64,000 bases of DNA from Actinocatenispora sp036503555. Its GTDB lineage: Bacteria; Actinomycetota; Actinomycetes; Mycobacteriales; Micromonosporaceae. Location of the stretch: NCBI GenBank assembly GCA_036503555.1, contig DASXWQ010000028.1:62001-126000 (forward strand). The letters run 5' to 3'. The position numbers and the translations under genes are program-made. The notes below the pieces were generated by a model. The model made no database searches. It was not told the origin of the DNA and worked only from the letters and a program-made list of their open reading frames with translations. Shown in pieces: positions 41,643 to 49,820 of this stretch. Numbering within the stretch: position 1 is the first letter of the stretch; each line of letters starts with the position of its first letter.

Positions 41643-42173
41643 GTGCTGAGGCTGGACCGGTCCATCAGGGACGCGATCGTCGAGCACGCCCACCGGGACC
41701 ATCCGGACGAGGCGTGCGGCATCGTGGCCGGGCCGGCCGGTTCCGACACCGCCACCCGCTTCGTCCCGATGCTGAACGCCGAGCGTTCCATGACCGGCTA
41801 CCGGTTCGAGGGCGACGAGTGGCGGCGGGTCTGGCTTGAGCTGGACGACCGGGACGAGGAGCCCGTCGTCATCTACCACTCGCACACCGCCACCGAGGCG
41901 TACCCGTCGCGCACCGACGTGAACCGCGCCCGGGAATACGCGACGATGCTGCCCGACCCGCACTACGTGCTGGTCAGCACCCGCGACCCGGAGGTGACGG
42001 AGCCGGCCGAGGTCGAGTTCCGGTCGTTCCGGATCGTCGACGGGGTGGTGACCGAGGAGCCGGTCGAGGTCGTCGACGGTGACGCAGTGCTCGACTGTGA
42101 GGCACCGGTGCAGTCGTACAAGTTCGGGCACACGCCGACGTCGGTCGTCTACGACTGTTCCGCGGAGTCCTGA
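41643..42173 (+). CDS. mec: M67/JAMM metallopeptidase (Mec-like)
   Basis: 176 residues from a GTG with a leaderless promoter. The JAMM zinc motif is complete: Glu23, then H79-S-H81, Ser89 and Asp92 (spacing HxHx7SxxD). In mycobacteria Mec cleaves the CysO-cysteine adduct to free cysteine. The C-terminal 55 residues, with Cys at CEAPVQSYKFG and YDCSAES, extend beyond the minimal domain. It is followed by cysO and cysM, the complete CysO-dependent cysteine pathway. A second role in trimming the CysO tail is possible (see findings). Confidence 0.9.
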   Translation: MLRLDRSIRDAIVEHAHRDHPDEACGIVAGPAGSDTATRFVPMLNAERSMTGYRFEGDEWRRVWLELDDRDEEPVVIYHSHTATEAYPSRTDVNRAREYATMLPDPHYVLVSTRDPEVTEPAEVEFRSFRIVDGVVTEEPVEVVDGDAVLDCEAPVQSYKFGHTPTSVVYDCSAES

Positions 42174-42242
42174 GCCGCCGGCTCCGCCCGGCACCAGCGT
42201 GCCCGTCTCGTTTCCACCCGGCCGTACCCGAGGAGAACACCC

Positions 42243-42524
42243 ATGGCCATCGAGGTCCGCATTCCGACCATCCTGCGTAGTTACACCAGCGGCGCGAAGA
42301 GCGTCGAGGGCTCCGGCGGGTCGCTCGCCGAGCTGCTCAAGGACCTCGACGGCCGGCACCCCGGCCTGCGCGGCCGGCTGGTCACCGACGAGGGCGCCCT
42401 GCACCGCTTCGTCAACGTGTACGTCAACGACGAGGACGTCCGGTTCACCGGCGCCCTCGACACCGCGCTGAGCGACGGCGACTCCGTCACCATCCTGCCG
42501 GCCGTGGCCGGCGGCTCGCGCTGA
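42243..42524 (+). CDS. cysO: Sulfur-carrier protein CysO (ThiS/MoaD fold) with C-terminal extension
   Basis: 93 residues from an ATG after GAGGAG. It has the beta-grasp ubiquitin-like fold, with LHRFVNVYVNDEDVRFTG and DGDSVTILPAVAGG almost as in mycobacterial CysO. CysO carries sulfur as a C-terminal Gly thiocarboxylate and passes it to O-phosphoserine on CysM. Here the Gly90-Gly91 pair is not terminal: Ser92-Arg93 follow, so the carrier must be trimmed before it can be activated. Confidence 0.93.
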   Translation: MAIEVRIPTILRSYTSGAKSVEGSGGSLAELLKDLDGRHPGLRGRLVTDEGALHRFVNVYVNDEDVRFTGALDTALSDGDSVTILPAVAGGSR

Positions 42525-42534
42525 GGCGACACCC

Positions 42535-43485
42535 GTGACCCGGTACGACTCGCTGCTCGACGCCTGCGGCGGTACCCCGCTCGTCGGGTTGCCGCGGCTG
42601 TCCCCGGCCCCCGACGTACGGCTGTGGGCGAAGCTGGAGGACCGCAACCCGACCGGCAGCGTCAAGGACCGGGCCGCGCTGTACATGGTGCGTGCCGCCG
42701 AGGCGGCCGGCACGCTCCGCCCCGGCGACACGATCCTGGAGCCGACCAGCGGAAACACCGGGATCGCGCTGGCCATGGTGGCGAAGCTGCGGGGATACCG
42801 GCTGGTCTGCGTGATGCCGGAGAACACGTCGGTCGAGCGCCGCCAGATCCTCACCATGTACGGCGCGGAGATCATCTCCTCGCCCGCGGCCGGCGGCTCC
42901 AACCAGGCCGTCGCGATGGCGAAGGAGCTGGCCGCCGAGCATCCGGACTGGGTCATGCTCTTCCAGTACGGCAACGAGGCCAACGCCCGCGCGCACTACG
43001 AGACGACCGGCCCCGAGCTGCTGCGCGACCTGCCGGACGTCACGCACTTCGTCGCCGGCCTCGGCACCACCGGCACCCTCATGGGCACCGGCCGGTACCT
43101 GCGGGAGAAGAAGCCCGACATCCAGGTGATCGCCGCCGAACCCCGCTACGGCGAGCTGGTGTACGGGCTGCGCAACATCGACGAGGGCTACGTCCCCGAG
43201 CTGTACGACGCGACGGTGCTGACCCGCCGGTTCTCCGTCGGCACCCGGGACGCGCTGCTGCGTACCCGGCAGTTGATGGAGGTCGAGGGACTGTTCGCCG
43301 GCCCCTCCACGGGGGCCGTGCTGCACGCCGCGCTCGCCGTCGCGCACGAGGCCCGGAAGGCCGGCCGTACCGCCGACGTCGCGTTCGTCGTCGCCGACGG
43401 CGGCTGGAAGTACCTGTCGACCGGCGCCTACTCCGGCACCCTCGCCGAGGCCGAGGAACACCTCGAAGGCCAACTCTGGGCCTGA
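42535..43485 (+). CDS. cysM: O-phosphoserine sulfhydrylase
   Basis: 316 residues from a GTG ten bases after cysO. It is a fold-type II PLP enzyme: Lys44 in NPTGSVKDRAAL binds the cofactor, PTSGNTGIALAMVA is the substrate loop and GLGTTGTLMGTG the phosphate-binding glycine loop. The cysO-linked type uses O-phosphoserine and CysO thiocarboxylate rather than O-acetylserine and sulfide; the Arg in the YGLRNIDEGYVPELYD region would bind the phosphate. The cysO-cysM-mec set supports this reading. Confidence 0.95.
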   Translation: MTRYDSLLDACGGTPLVGLPRLSPAPDVRLWAKLEDRNPTGSVKDRAALYMVRAAEAAGTLRPGDTILEPTSGNTGIALAMVAKLRGYRLVCVMPENTSVERRQILTMYGAEIISSPAAGGSNQAVAMAKELAAEHPDWVMLFQYGNEANARAHYETTGPELLRDLPDVTHFVAGLGTTGTLMGTGRYLREKKPDIQVIAAEPRYGELVYGLRNIDEGYVPELYDATVLTRRFSVGTRDALLRTRQLMEVEGLFAGPSTGAVLHAALAVAHEARKAGRTADVAFVVADGGWKYLSTGAYSGTLAEAEEHLEGQLWA

Positions 43486-43566
43486 CTCGGCCCGCTCAGC
43501 GAAACCCCGGCGGCGTTCTCGACCCGTACGCGGCGGAGAGGCCGGCGACATCCTCCGCGGTTCGGG

Positions 43567-44394
43567 TCAGACGGCGTTGGCGGTGAGGACGAAGCCGGTG
43601 ATCAGGGTGGCGGTGCCGAGGCCGAGCAGCAGCCAGGGCAGGCCGCGCCGGTCGACCAGGGGGAACGCGGCGGCGGTGAACGCCAGGCCGACGATGCCGG
43701 TGACGATGATGGTCGGCTCGAACCAGCCGGTGGTGGCGCCGGCGAGGATCGCGACGAGCGCCCAGACGCCGCAGCCGATCCCGCCGAAGCAGAGTACGAG
43801 CGCCCAGATCGCCGCGATGGCGAGCTGTCGCATGCGCGGGCCTTCGGCCATGAGGCCGTGGCCGGGCGCCGGCGACTGCATGCCGAGCACCGCGTCGCGC
43901 CGCGGTACGCCGGGCATCGTCGGGAAGGTCTGGGTGGCGTCGTCGACCGGCCCGGTCACCGGGTAGGGCCCGGGCATGGTGGTGGTCACGTCGGCCGCGC
44001 CCATCGGCGGCGGCCCGGCCTGCACGCCCATCGGGCCAGGACCCGCGGAACCGGGGCCGGCGCCCAGGGGGGCGGGTGCCGCGCCGCTCACGGGGCCGGG
44101 AGCCGACGTACCCGGGTCGGCGGGATAGCCGGCGCCCACGGGCTGACCGGATGCCGCCGGGCCGGCGGCACCGGGATACGGACCGCCCGCCGGTGCCGCT
44201 CCCGCGAGGGCGGCGGGGTCGGTTTCGGGCGCGGGGCGCTCCTGGGGCCAGACGGGCATCGGGCCCGTCGCCGGGCCACCGTCCGGCGCGGGCGTGTCGG
44301 TACGGCTGTCGTTGGCGGTGCCGCTGCTCGATGCCTGCGAGTCCACGTCGCTTCGCGTCTTCCCCTGCGTCGGTTGGGTCGGTGCGTCCGGCAC
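43567..44394 (-). CDS. Proline/glycine-rich membrane protein
   Basis: 275 residues. The first 180 are disordered, dominated by Pro, Gly and Ala with repeated GP and PG pairs; the last 90 form three TM helices (LAIAAIWALVLCFGGIGCGVWALVAI, TIIVTGIVGLAFTAAAF, LPWLLLGLGTATLITGFVL). This resembles DUF4190-like proteins with a long cytoplasmic tail. The GTG at 44394 is the first in-frame start but has no ribosome binding site, so the true start could be further in. It occupies the slot where mycobacteria carry the rhomboid-type Rv1337. Confidence 0.7.
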   Translation of the reverse strand: MPDAPTQPTQGKTRSDVDSQASSSGTANDSRTDTPAPDGGPATGPMPVWPQERPAPETDPAALAGAAPAGGPYPGAAGPAASGQPVGAGYPADPGTSAPGPVSGAAPAPLGAGPGSAGPGPMGVQAGPPPMGAADVTTTMPGPYPVTGPVDDATQTFPTMPGVPRRDAVLGMQSPAPGHGLMAEGPRMRQLAIAAIWALVLCFGGIGCGVWALVAILAGATTGWFEPTIIVTGIVGLAFTAAAFPLVDRRGLPWLLLGLGTATLITGFVLTANAV

Positions 44395-44568
44395 GGTACG
44401 GCATCGCGGGAGCGGGCCGCCGTCGCCACCGTCACGTTCGCGGCGGCCGCGGACAGCATCTCAGGTCCCCGACCGGCCCGAGCGGTACGACCGTTCTGGT
44501 GCGGCTATCAGGGTGTCACGTTGGTGACACCTCTGTCGGCGAGGCGGCTTCGGCGTGTTGGGAACGCG

Positions 44569-44574
44569 TAGGCT
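44569..44574 (+). promoter_or_regulatory. -10 element of leaderless murI transcript
   Basis: TAGGCT lies six bases before the ATG at 44581. Confidence 0.55.
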
Positions 44575-44580
44575 CCGCCC

Positions 44581-45480
44581 ATGCTCGACGACTCGCGCCG
44601 ACGGACGGCGGGTGACGCGGTCCCCGAGCGGGACGCGCCGCCGGCCGCGTCGCGTACGGACGCGCCGATCGGGATCTTCGACTCCGGTGTCGGCGGCCTG
44701 ACCGTGGCCCGCGCCGTCCTCGACCAGCTTCCGCACGAGGAGCTGCTGTACGTCGGGGACACCGCCCGCGCGCCGTACGGTCCGCGTCCGATCGCCGAGG
44801 TCCGGCGCTACGCGCTGGCCGCCCTGGACCACCTGGTCGAGCAGGGCGTCAAGATGCTGGTGATCGCCTGCAACACGGCGTCCGCGGCGTGCCTGCACGA
44901 CGCCCGCGAGCGGTACGACGTGCCCGTCGTCGAGGTGATCCGCCCGGCGGTGCGCCGCGCCGTCGCCGCCACCCGCAACAACCGCGTCGGTGTCATCGCG
45001 ACCCGCATGACGGTCATCACCGCCGGGTACGACGACGCGTTCTCGGCGGCGCACCAGGTGTCGCTGCGCAGCGTGGCGTGCCCGGAGTTCGTGCCGTTCG
45101 TGGAGCGGGGGATCACCGCGGGCCGGCAGCTGCTCGGCCTCGCCCAGTCGTACCTGGAGCCGCTGCAGCGCGACGGTGTCGACACGCTCGTGCTCGGTTG
45201 TACCCATTACCCCCTGCTCGCCGGGTTGATCGGCCTGGTCATGGGAGACGACGTGACGCTTGTCTCCAGCGCCGACGAGACGGCGAAGGACGTGTACCGC
45301 GTTCTCACACAGAGAGACCTGCTGCGTACCGAGGGCGCTCCCGCGCCGCGGCACAGGTTCCTGGCCACTGGCGACCCGGCGCGGTTCGCGCCGCTGGCCC
45401 GGCGGTTCCTGGGGCTGTCGGCGGCGGACGCGGAGCCGGCACCGGGGCACGCGTTCGGCGGGATCTCGCTGGCGTCCTGA
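44581..45480 (+). CDS. murI: Glutamate racemase
   Basis: 299 residues. A polar extension of about 28 residues precedes the core start PIGIFDSGVGGLTVARAV. The two catalytic cysteines are Cys97 in VIACNTASAA and Cys207 in LGCTHYPLL, and the YVGDTARAPYGPRP loop is present. It supplies D-glutamate for peptidoglycan. The length without the extension matches the family. The metallo-beta-lactamase-fold gene follows 31 bases later. Confidence 0.95.
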   Translation: MLDDSRRRTAGDAVPERDAPPAASRTDAPIGIFDSGVGGLTVARAVLDQLPHEELLYVGDTARAPYGPRPIAEVRRYALAALDHLVEQGVKMLVIACNTASAACLHDARERYDVPVVEVIRPAVRRAVAATRNNRVGVIATRMTVITAGYDDAFSAAHQVSLRSVACPEFVPFVERGITAGRQLLGLAQSYLEPLQRDGVDTLVLGCTHYPLLAGLIGLVMGDDVTLVSSADETAKDVYRVLTQRDLLRTEGAPAPRHRFLATGDPARFAPLARRFLGLSAADAEPAPGHAFGGISLAS

Positions 45481-45511
45481 CGGCGCCGGGGAAGCACCGA
45501 GGGGTAGAGAC

Positions 45512-46258
45512 GTGAAACTGACCGTCGTCGGCTGTGCCGGCAGCTTCCCGGGACCCGACGCACCCTGCTCGGCGTACCTGGTGGAGGCGGAGGGGTTCCG
45601 GCTGCTGATGGACTTCGGCACCGGTTCGCTGGGCACGCTCCAGCGGTACGCCGACCCGCACTCGATCGACGCGATCTTCCTGAGCCACCTGCACGGCGAC
45701 CACATGTTCGACGCCTCCGCGTACGTCGTGGCGCGGCGTTACGCGCCGACCGGGCCGTACCCGACGATCCCGGTGTTCGGGCCGGGCGGCACGGCGGAGC
45801 GGCTGTCCGCGGTGTACGACGGCGGCGTGGAGCCGATGGACGACATCTACCGGTTCGTCACGTTGGCGCCGGGTACGGGGTCGATCGGGCCGTTCCAGCT
45901 CACCGTGGACCGGATGAACCATCCGGTCGAGACGTTCGGTGCCCGGATCGAGCACCGCGGCCGGGTCCTCGCGTACTCGGCGGACACCGCCGGCTGCGAC
46001 CAGCTCACGAAGCTCGCGCACGGCGCCGACACGTTCCTGTGCGAGGCGAGCTACGTGGAGACCCGGCAGAACCCGCCGGACCTGCACCTGACCGGCCGCG
46101 ACGCCGGCATGCACGCGACCCGCGCCGACGTCGGCCGGCTGCTGCTGACCCATCTCGTACCGGCGTGGCACTCCGAGGCGCAGACCCTCGACGAGGTGTC
46201 CGGCCAGTACGCCGGGCCCACCGAGGTCGTGCGCCCCGGCGCCTCGTACGAGGTGTGA
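45512..46258 (+). CDS. MBL-fold hydrolase, Rv1339-like (putative cyclic-nucleotide phosphodiesterase)
   Basis: 248 residues from a GTG preceded by GAGGGGTAGAGA. The metal site is H59-x-H61-x-D63-H64 in FLSHLHGDHMFD, with further ligands in LAYSADTAGCDQL and a late THLVPAWH. The position between murI and rph is that of mycobacterial Rv1339, reported as an atypical cAMP phosphodiesterase. An RNase Z-like role was the older guess. Activity here is inferred from order and motifs only. Confidence 0.85.
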   Translation: MKLTVVGCAGSFPGPDAPCSAYLVEAEGFRLLMDFGTGSLGTLQRYADPHSIDAIFLSHLHGDHMFDASAYVVARRYAPTGPYPTIPVFGPGGTAERLSAVYDGGVEPMDDIYRFVTLAPGTGSIGPFQLTVDRMNHPVETFGARIEHRGRVLAYSADTAGCDQLTKLAHGADTFLCEASYVETRQNPPDLHLTGRDAGMHATRADVGRLLLTHLVPAWHSEAQTLDEVSGQYAGPTEVVRPGASYEV

Positions 46259-46271
46259 ACCCGCCCGTCGG

Positions 46272-46277
46272 TAGGGT
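46272..46277 (+). promoter_or_regulatory. -10 element of leaderless rph transcript
   Basis: TAGGGT lies six bases before the ATG at 46284. Confidence 0.55.
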
Positions 46278-46283
46278 GGCGGC

Positions 46284-47015
46284 ATGACGCGAGCGGACGG
46301 ACGGGCGGCGAACGAGCTGCGACCGGTGACGTTGGACCGGAGCTGGACGCGCAACCCGGAGGGCTCGGTGCTGGTGTCGTTCGGCGACACCCGGGTGCTG
46401 TGCACGGCGAGCGTGACCGAGGGCGTGCCGCGCTGGCGCAAGGGATCCGGCCAGGGCTGGGTCACCGCGGAGTACGCGATGCTGCCCCGCTCGACGAACA
46501 CCCGCGGCGACCGGGAGAGCGTGAAGGGCCGCATCGGCGGGCGTACCCAGGAGATCTCCCGGTTGATCGGCCGCAGCCTGCGGGCCTGCGTCGACTTCAA
46601 GGCGCTCGGCGAGAACACCGTCGTACTCGACTGCGACGTGCTGCAGGCCGACGGCGGCACCCGCACCGCCGCCGTCACCGGGGCGTACGTGGCGCTCGCC
46701 GACGCGGTCGCCTGGATGAGCCGCAAGCACATCCTCGGCGGTACCCCGGCGAAGGCACTGTTCCGGTCGGTGTCGGCGGTCAGCGTCGGCGTGATCGACG
46801 GGGAGCCGCGCCTCGACCTGCCGTACGAGGAGGACGTCCGTGCCGACGTCGACATGAACGTGGTGTGCACCGGCACCGGCGAGTTCGTCGAGGTGCAGGG
46901 CACCGGCGAGCACGACGTGTTCGACCGCGCGCTGCTGGACTCGCTGCTGGACCTGGCCTCCGCCGGGTGCGCCTCGCTGGCCGAGGCCCAGCGCGCCGCG
47001 CTGGCCGCGTCGTGA
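46284..47015 (+). CDS. rph: Ribonuclease PH
   Basis: 243 residues. It is the phosphorolytic 3'-5' exoribonuclease that trims tRNA 3' ends. Typical segments are ELRPVTLDRSWTRNPEGSVLVSFG, RSTNTRGDRESVKGRIGGRTQEISRLIGRSLRA and DCDVLQADGGTRTAAVTGA. The length is normal for the family. The stop overlaps the rdgB start (GTGA), a coupling also seen in mycobacteria. Confidence 0.96.
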   Translation: MTRADGRAANELRPVTLDRSWTRNPEGSVLVSFGDTRVLCTASVTEGVPRWRKGSGQGWVTAEYAMLPRSTNTRGDRESVKGRIGGRTQEISRLIGRSLRACVDFKALGENTVVLDCDVLQADGGTRTAAVTGAYVALADAVAWMSRKHILGGTPAKALFRSVSAVSVGVIDGEPRLDLPYEEDVRADVDMNVVCTGTGEFVEVQGTGEHDVFDRALLDSLLDLASAGCASLAEAQRAALAAS

Positions 47016-47638
47016 CCGCGACCACCAGGCTGCTGCTGGCCAGCCGCAACGCGAAGAAGCTCGTCGAGCTGCGCCGCATCCTGGCCGCCACGCCGGCCGG
47101 CGAGCGGGTCACGCTGGTCGGTCTCGACGACGTCCCGGAGTACGCGGAGGTGCCCGAGTCCGGGCTGACCTTCGCGGAGAACGCGCTGATCAAGGCGCGC
47201 GAGGGTGCGCTGCGTACCGGGCTGCCGACGGTGTCCGATGACTCCGGCCTGGCCGTCGACGCGCTGAACGGCATGCCCGGAGTGTTCAGCGCCCTCTGGT
47301 CCGGCCGGCACGGCGACGACGAGGCCAACCTCCGGGTGCTGCTCGGCCAGATCAACGACATACCCGACCAGTACCGGGCGGGGGCGTTCGTGTGCGCCGC
47401 GGCGATGGTGTGGCCGGACGGGCGCGAGCAGGTCGTCGAGGGCCGCATGGCCGGCCGCGTGATCCGCGAGAAGCGCGGCGCCCACGGCTTCGGGTACGAC
47501 CCGATCTTCGTGCCCGAGGGGTACGAGCTGACGTCGGCCGAGCTGTCCGCCGACGAGAAGGACGCGATCAGCCACCGCGGGAAGGCGTTCCGCGCGCTGG
47601 CCGACCTGATCGCGGCGGAGCTGGTCGAGCCGGCCTGA
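47012..47638 (+). CDS. rdgB: XTP/dITP diphosphatase (RdgB/HAM1)
   Basis: 208 residues from a GTG overlapping rph. It removes deaminated purine nucleoside triphosphates (XTP, ITP, dITP) by pyrophosphate release. Motifs: LLLASRNAKKLVELRRIL at the start, TVSDDSGLAVDALNGMPGVFSALWSG and HGFGYDPIFVPEGY. The fold and length match RdgB. Confidence 0.95.
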   Translation: MTATTRLLLASRNAKKLVELRRILAATPAGERVTLVGLDDVPEYAEVPESGLTFAENALIKAREGALRTGLPTVSDDSGLAVDALNGMPGVFSALWSGRHGDDEANLRVLLGQINDIPDQYRAGAFVCAAAMVWPDGREQVVEGRMAGRVIREKRGAHGFGYDPIFVPEGYELTSAELSADEKDAISHRGKAFRALADLIAAELVEPA

Positions 47639-47656
47639 CGCCGGCCGTCCGGGTGG

Positions 47657-47662
47657 CACCAT
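47657..47662 (+). promoter_or_regulatory. Candidate -10 of the HhH-GPD gene
   Basis: CACCAT lies six bases before the ATG at 47669, inside the same GGTGGCACCATG string as upstream of clpS. Confidence 0.35.
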
Positions 47663-47668
47663 GTGGGC

Positions 47669-48238
47669 ATGGGTGTGCATCTGGCCGGTGAACCCGCCGC
47701 CGACGAACTTCTGTCGTCGTCCCCGCTCGCGCTGCTGATCGGGATGCTGCTGGACCAGCAGGTGCCGATGGAGGTGGCGTTCGCGGGGCCGGCGAAGATC
47801 GCGGACCGGCTCGGCGCGTTCGACGTCGCCTCGATTGCGGACGCCGAACCGGAGTCGTTCGCGGCGCTGTGCGCGACACCGCCGGCGGTGCACCGCTTCC
47901 CCGGCTCGATGGCGAAACGGATCCAGGCGCTCTGCCAGTACCTGGCCGAGGAGTACGACGGGGTGCCCGAGGCGCTGTGGACGCGCGGCGACCCGTCCGG
48001 CGCCGAGGTGCTGCGCCGCCTCAAGCAACTCCCCGGGTACGGCGACCAGAAGGCCAGGATCTTCCTCGCCCTGCTCGGCAAGCAGTTCGACGTGCGGCCC
48101 GCCGGGTGGCGCGAGGCCGCCGGGGCGTACGGCGAGGAGGGCTCGCGGCGCTCGATCGCGGACGTGGTCGACGACGCGTCGCTGGCCGAGGTACGCGCGT
48201 ACAAGAAGGAGATGAAGGCCGCCGCGAAACAGCGGTGA
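47669..48238 (+). CDS. HhH-GPD family DNA-repair-like protein, actinobacterial type
   Basis: 189 residues. The start LLIGMLLDQQVPMEVAFAGP and the helix-hairpin-helix LKQLPGYGDQKARIFLALLGKQF match the uncharacterised actinobacterial HhH-GPD family (TIGR03252-like). The usual catalytic Asp after the hairpin is not in the standard place: RPAGWREAAG follows. A base-excision role is therefore likely but unproven, and a non-catalytic DNA-binding role is possible. It ends 9 bases before the convergent tRNA gene. Confidence 0.82.
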   Translation: MGVHLAGEPAADELLSSSPLALLIGMLLDQQVPMEVAFAGPAKIADRLGAFDVASIADAEPESFAALCATPPAVHRFPGSMAKRIQALCQYLAEEYDGVPEALWTRGDPSGAEVLRRLKQLPGYGDQKARIFLALLGKQFDVRPAGWREAAGAYGEEGSRRSIADVVDDASLAEVRAYKKEMKAAAKQR

Positions 48239-48246
48239 GCCCCCGG

Positions 48247-48319
48247 TGGGGCCGGTGAGATTCGAACTCACACTGGCATGGACCTAAACCATGTGCCTCT
48301 GCCGTTGGGCTACGGCCCC
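48247..48319 (-). tRNA. tRNA with anticodon UAG, class I shape (atypical tRNA-Leu?)
   Basis: 73 bases fold as a cloverleaf. The acceptor is GGGGCCG/CGGCCCC and the D-arm starts with GCCC. The anticodon stem is CATGG/CCATG with loop TTTAGGT (anticodon TAG). The variable loop is CCAGT, the T-arm GTGAG-TTCGAAT-CTCAC and the discriminator A. CCA is not encoded. The anticodon loop is that of tRNA-Leu(UAG), but the long variable arm expected of leucine tRNAs is missing and the D-arm has one extra base. It may be a specialised, mischarged or non-decoding tRNA. Confidence 0.75.
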
Positions 48320-48374
48320 GGAACCGCGAGCACAGTCTAGGCGTACCGGGGACCGGCGGCGATCATGGACGGCC

Positions 48375-49634
48375 CTAGGTCGCGTCGGGCCTGTCGTCGC
48401 CGTCCTCCGGCTTCGGCGGGTCGACCGGCAGGTCGAAGCCGAGGTCGGCCAGGTCGAACGACGAGGTGCCGGCGAACGTCTCCGGGTCGGCGAAGTCGTC
48501 GGCGGACGGCAGCAGGTCCGGGTGGCTCCACACCGCGTCGCGTCCGTCGATGCCGCGGTGCGACCGCAGCGCCTCCCACAGCGCCGTCGCCTCACGCAGG
48601 CGGCGGGGCCGCAGCTCCAGCCCGACCAGCGCGGCGAACGTCTGCTCGGCCGGACCGCCCTCGGCGCGCCGCCGGCGGAACGCCTCGGCGAGACGCTCCA
48701 CGTTCGGCAGGCGGTCGGCGACGGCGGCGGCCACGACGTGCGTCACCCAGCCCTCGACGAGCGCCAGTGAGGTCTCCAACCGGTTCAGCGCGGCGCGCTG
48801 CGCCGGCGTGTCCTCCGGCGTGAACACACCCTCGAAGTTCAGCTCCTGCATGGACTCCGGGTTCGTCGGGTCGACGTGGCCGAGGGCCTCCTCGACCGCC
48901 TCCCGGTTGACCGTGATGCCCTGCGCGTACGCCTCGACGGCGGTCAGCATGTGCCCGCGCAGCCACGGTACGTGCGCGTACAGCCGGTGGTGGGCGGCCT
49001 CGCGCAGCGCGGTGTAGAGCCGGACCTGGTCGGCGGGCAGCTCCAGGCCCTCCCCGTACGCGGCGATGTTGGTGGGCAGCAGACCGGCGACACCGGCCGG
49101 GCCGAGCGGCAGCCCGATGTCGGAGTCGGACAGCACCTCACCGGCGAGCGAGGCGAGGGCCGCGCCGAGCTGGCCGCCGAACATGGCGCCGCCGAGCGAC
49201 TGGACCATCGCGTTCATCGGGCCGAGCTGGCCGCGCAGCTCGTCCGGTACGAGATCGCCCATGGAGCTGACCATGCGCCCGGCGACCGGATCGCACAGTT
49301 TCTGCCAGACCGGCAGCGTGTTGTCGACCCAGTCGCGCCGGGTCCACGTGGTGGTGGACGTGACGCCGGTCGGCAGCGTGGTCACCGGGTTGAGCCACAG
49401 GTCGGCCAGCTGCATCGCCTCGGCGAGCTGCGCCTTGTCCTCCAGGCCGAGCGCCGGGTCGTCGGACGAGAGCTGGCTGATCGCGACCTGCTTCGCGAGG
49501 TCCCAGTTGACCGGGCCGGACCCGGGCGTGGAGAGGAACTGCTGCAACTGGGACAGAAACCGCGCGACCTGCTGCGGGTCGTTGGGGTCGGGCGTGCCGC
49601 CCGGCACCGAGAACCCGAACGGAATATCAGTCAT
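48375..49634 (-). CDS. Zincin-like metalloprotease family protein (DUF2342, Rv3195-like)
   Basis: 419 residues. The N-terminus (DIPFGFSVPGG) is Pro/Gly rich; the core is helical with a zincin-like HHRLYAHVPWLRGHM segment and a downstream Glu-rich FEGVFTPEDTPAQ region. The family is annotated as zinc-dependent metalloprotease or F420-biosynthesis-associated protein; neither activity is proven to my knowledge. The layout, divergent from the PDZ protease and followed by a UPF0182 gene, repeats the mycobacterial Rv3193c-Rv3195 block. Confidence 0.83.
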   Translation of the reverse strand: MTDIPFGFSVPGGTPDPNDPQQVARFLSQLQQFLSTPGSGPVNWDLAKQVAISQLSSDDPALGLEDKAQLAEAMQLADLWLNPVTTLPTGVTSTTTWTRRDWVDNTLPVWQKLCDPVAGRMVSSMGDLVPDELRGQLGPMNAMVQSLGGAMFGGQLGAALASLAGEVLSDSDIGLPLGPAGVAGLLPTNIAAYGEGLELPADQVRLYTALREAAHHRLYAHVPWLRGHMLTAVEAYAQGITVNREAVEEALGHVDPTNPESMQELNFEGVFTPEDTPAQRAALNRLETSLALVEGWVTHVVAAAVADRLPNVERLAEAFRRRRAEGGPAEQTFAALVGLELRPRRLREATALWEALRSHRGIDGRDAVWSHPDLLPSADDFADPETFAGTSSFDLADLGFDLPVDPPKPEDGDDRPDAT

Positions 49635-49807
49635 CACAACGTCCCATCGCACCGCGTGCATCGAAGGTGCAACCGCCCGGTCACACCTTCCACGGTACGC
49701 GACGGCCGGCGTACCGGTGCCGGCCAGGCGTCCGCCGACGGCGAAACATCGGTCAGCTCACGCGGCGCGGCGCCGGGGCGGGGTGCCGGGGGTGTGCCGG
49801 CGCCGAA

Positions 49808-49813
49808 TAGGCT
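49808..49813 (+). promoter_or_regulatory. -10 element of leaderless PDZ-protease transcript
   Basis: TAGGCT lies seven bases before the ATG at 49821. Confidence 0.55.
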
Positions 49814-49820
49814 GCCGAGC

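Noticed and set aside
42174..42242. Riboswitch or T-box before cysO-cysM
   Set aside because: The gap is too short and no conserved pairing is visible; a plain GAGGAG ribosome binding site is enough.
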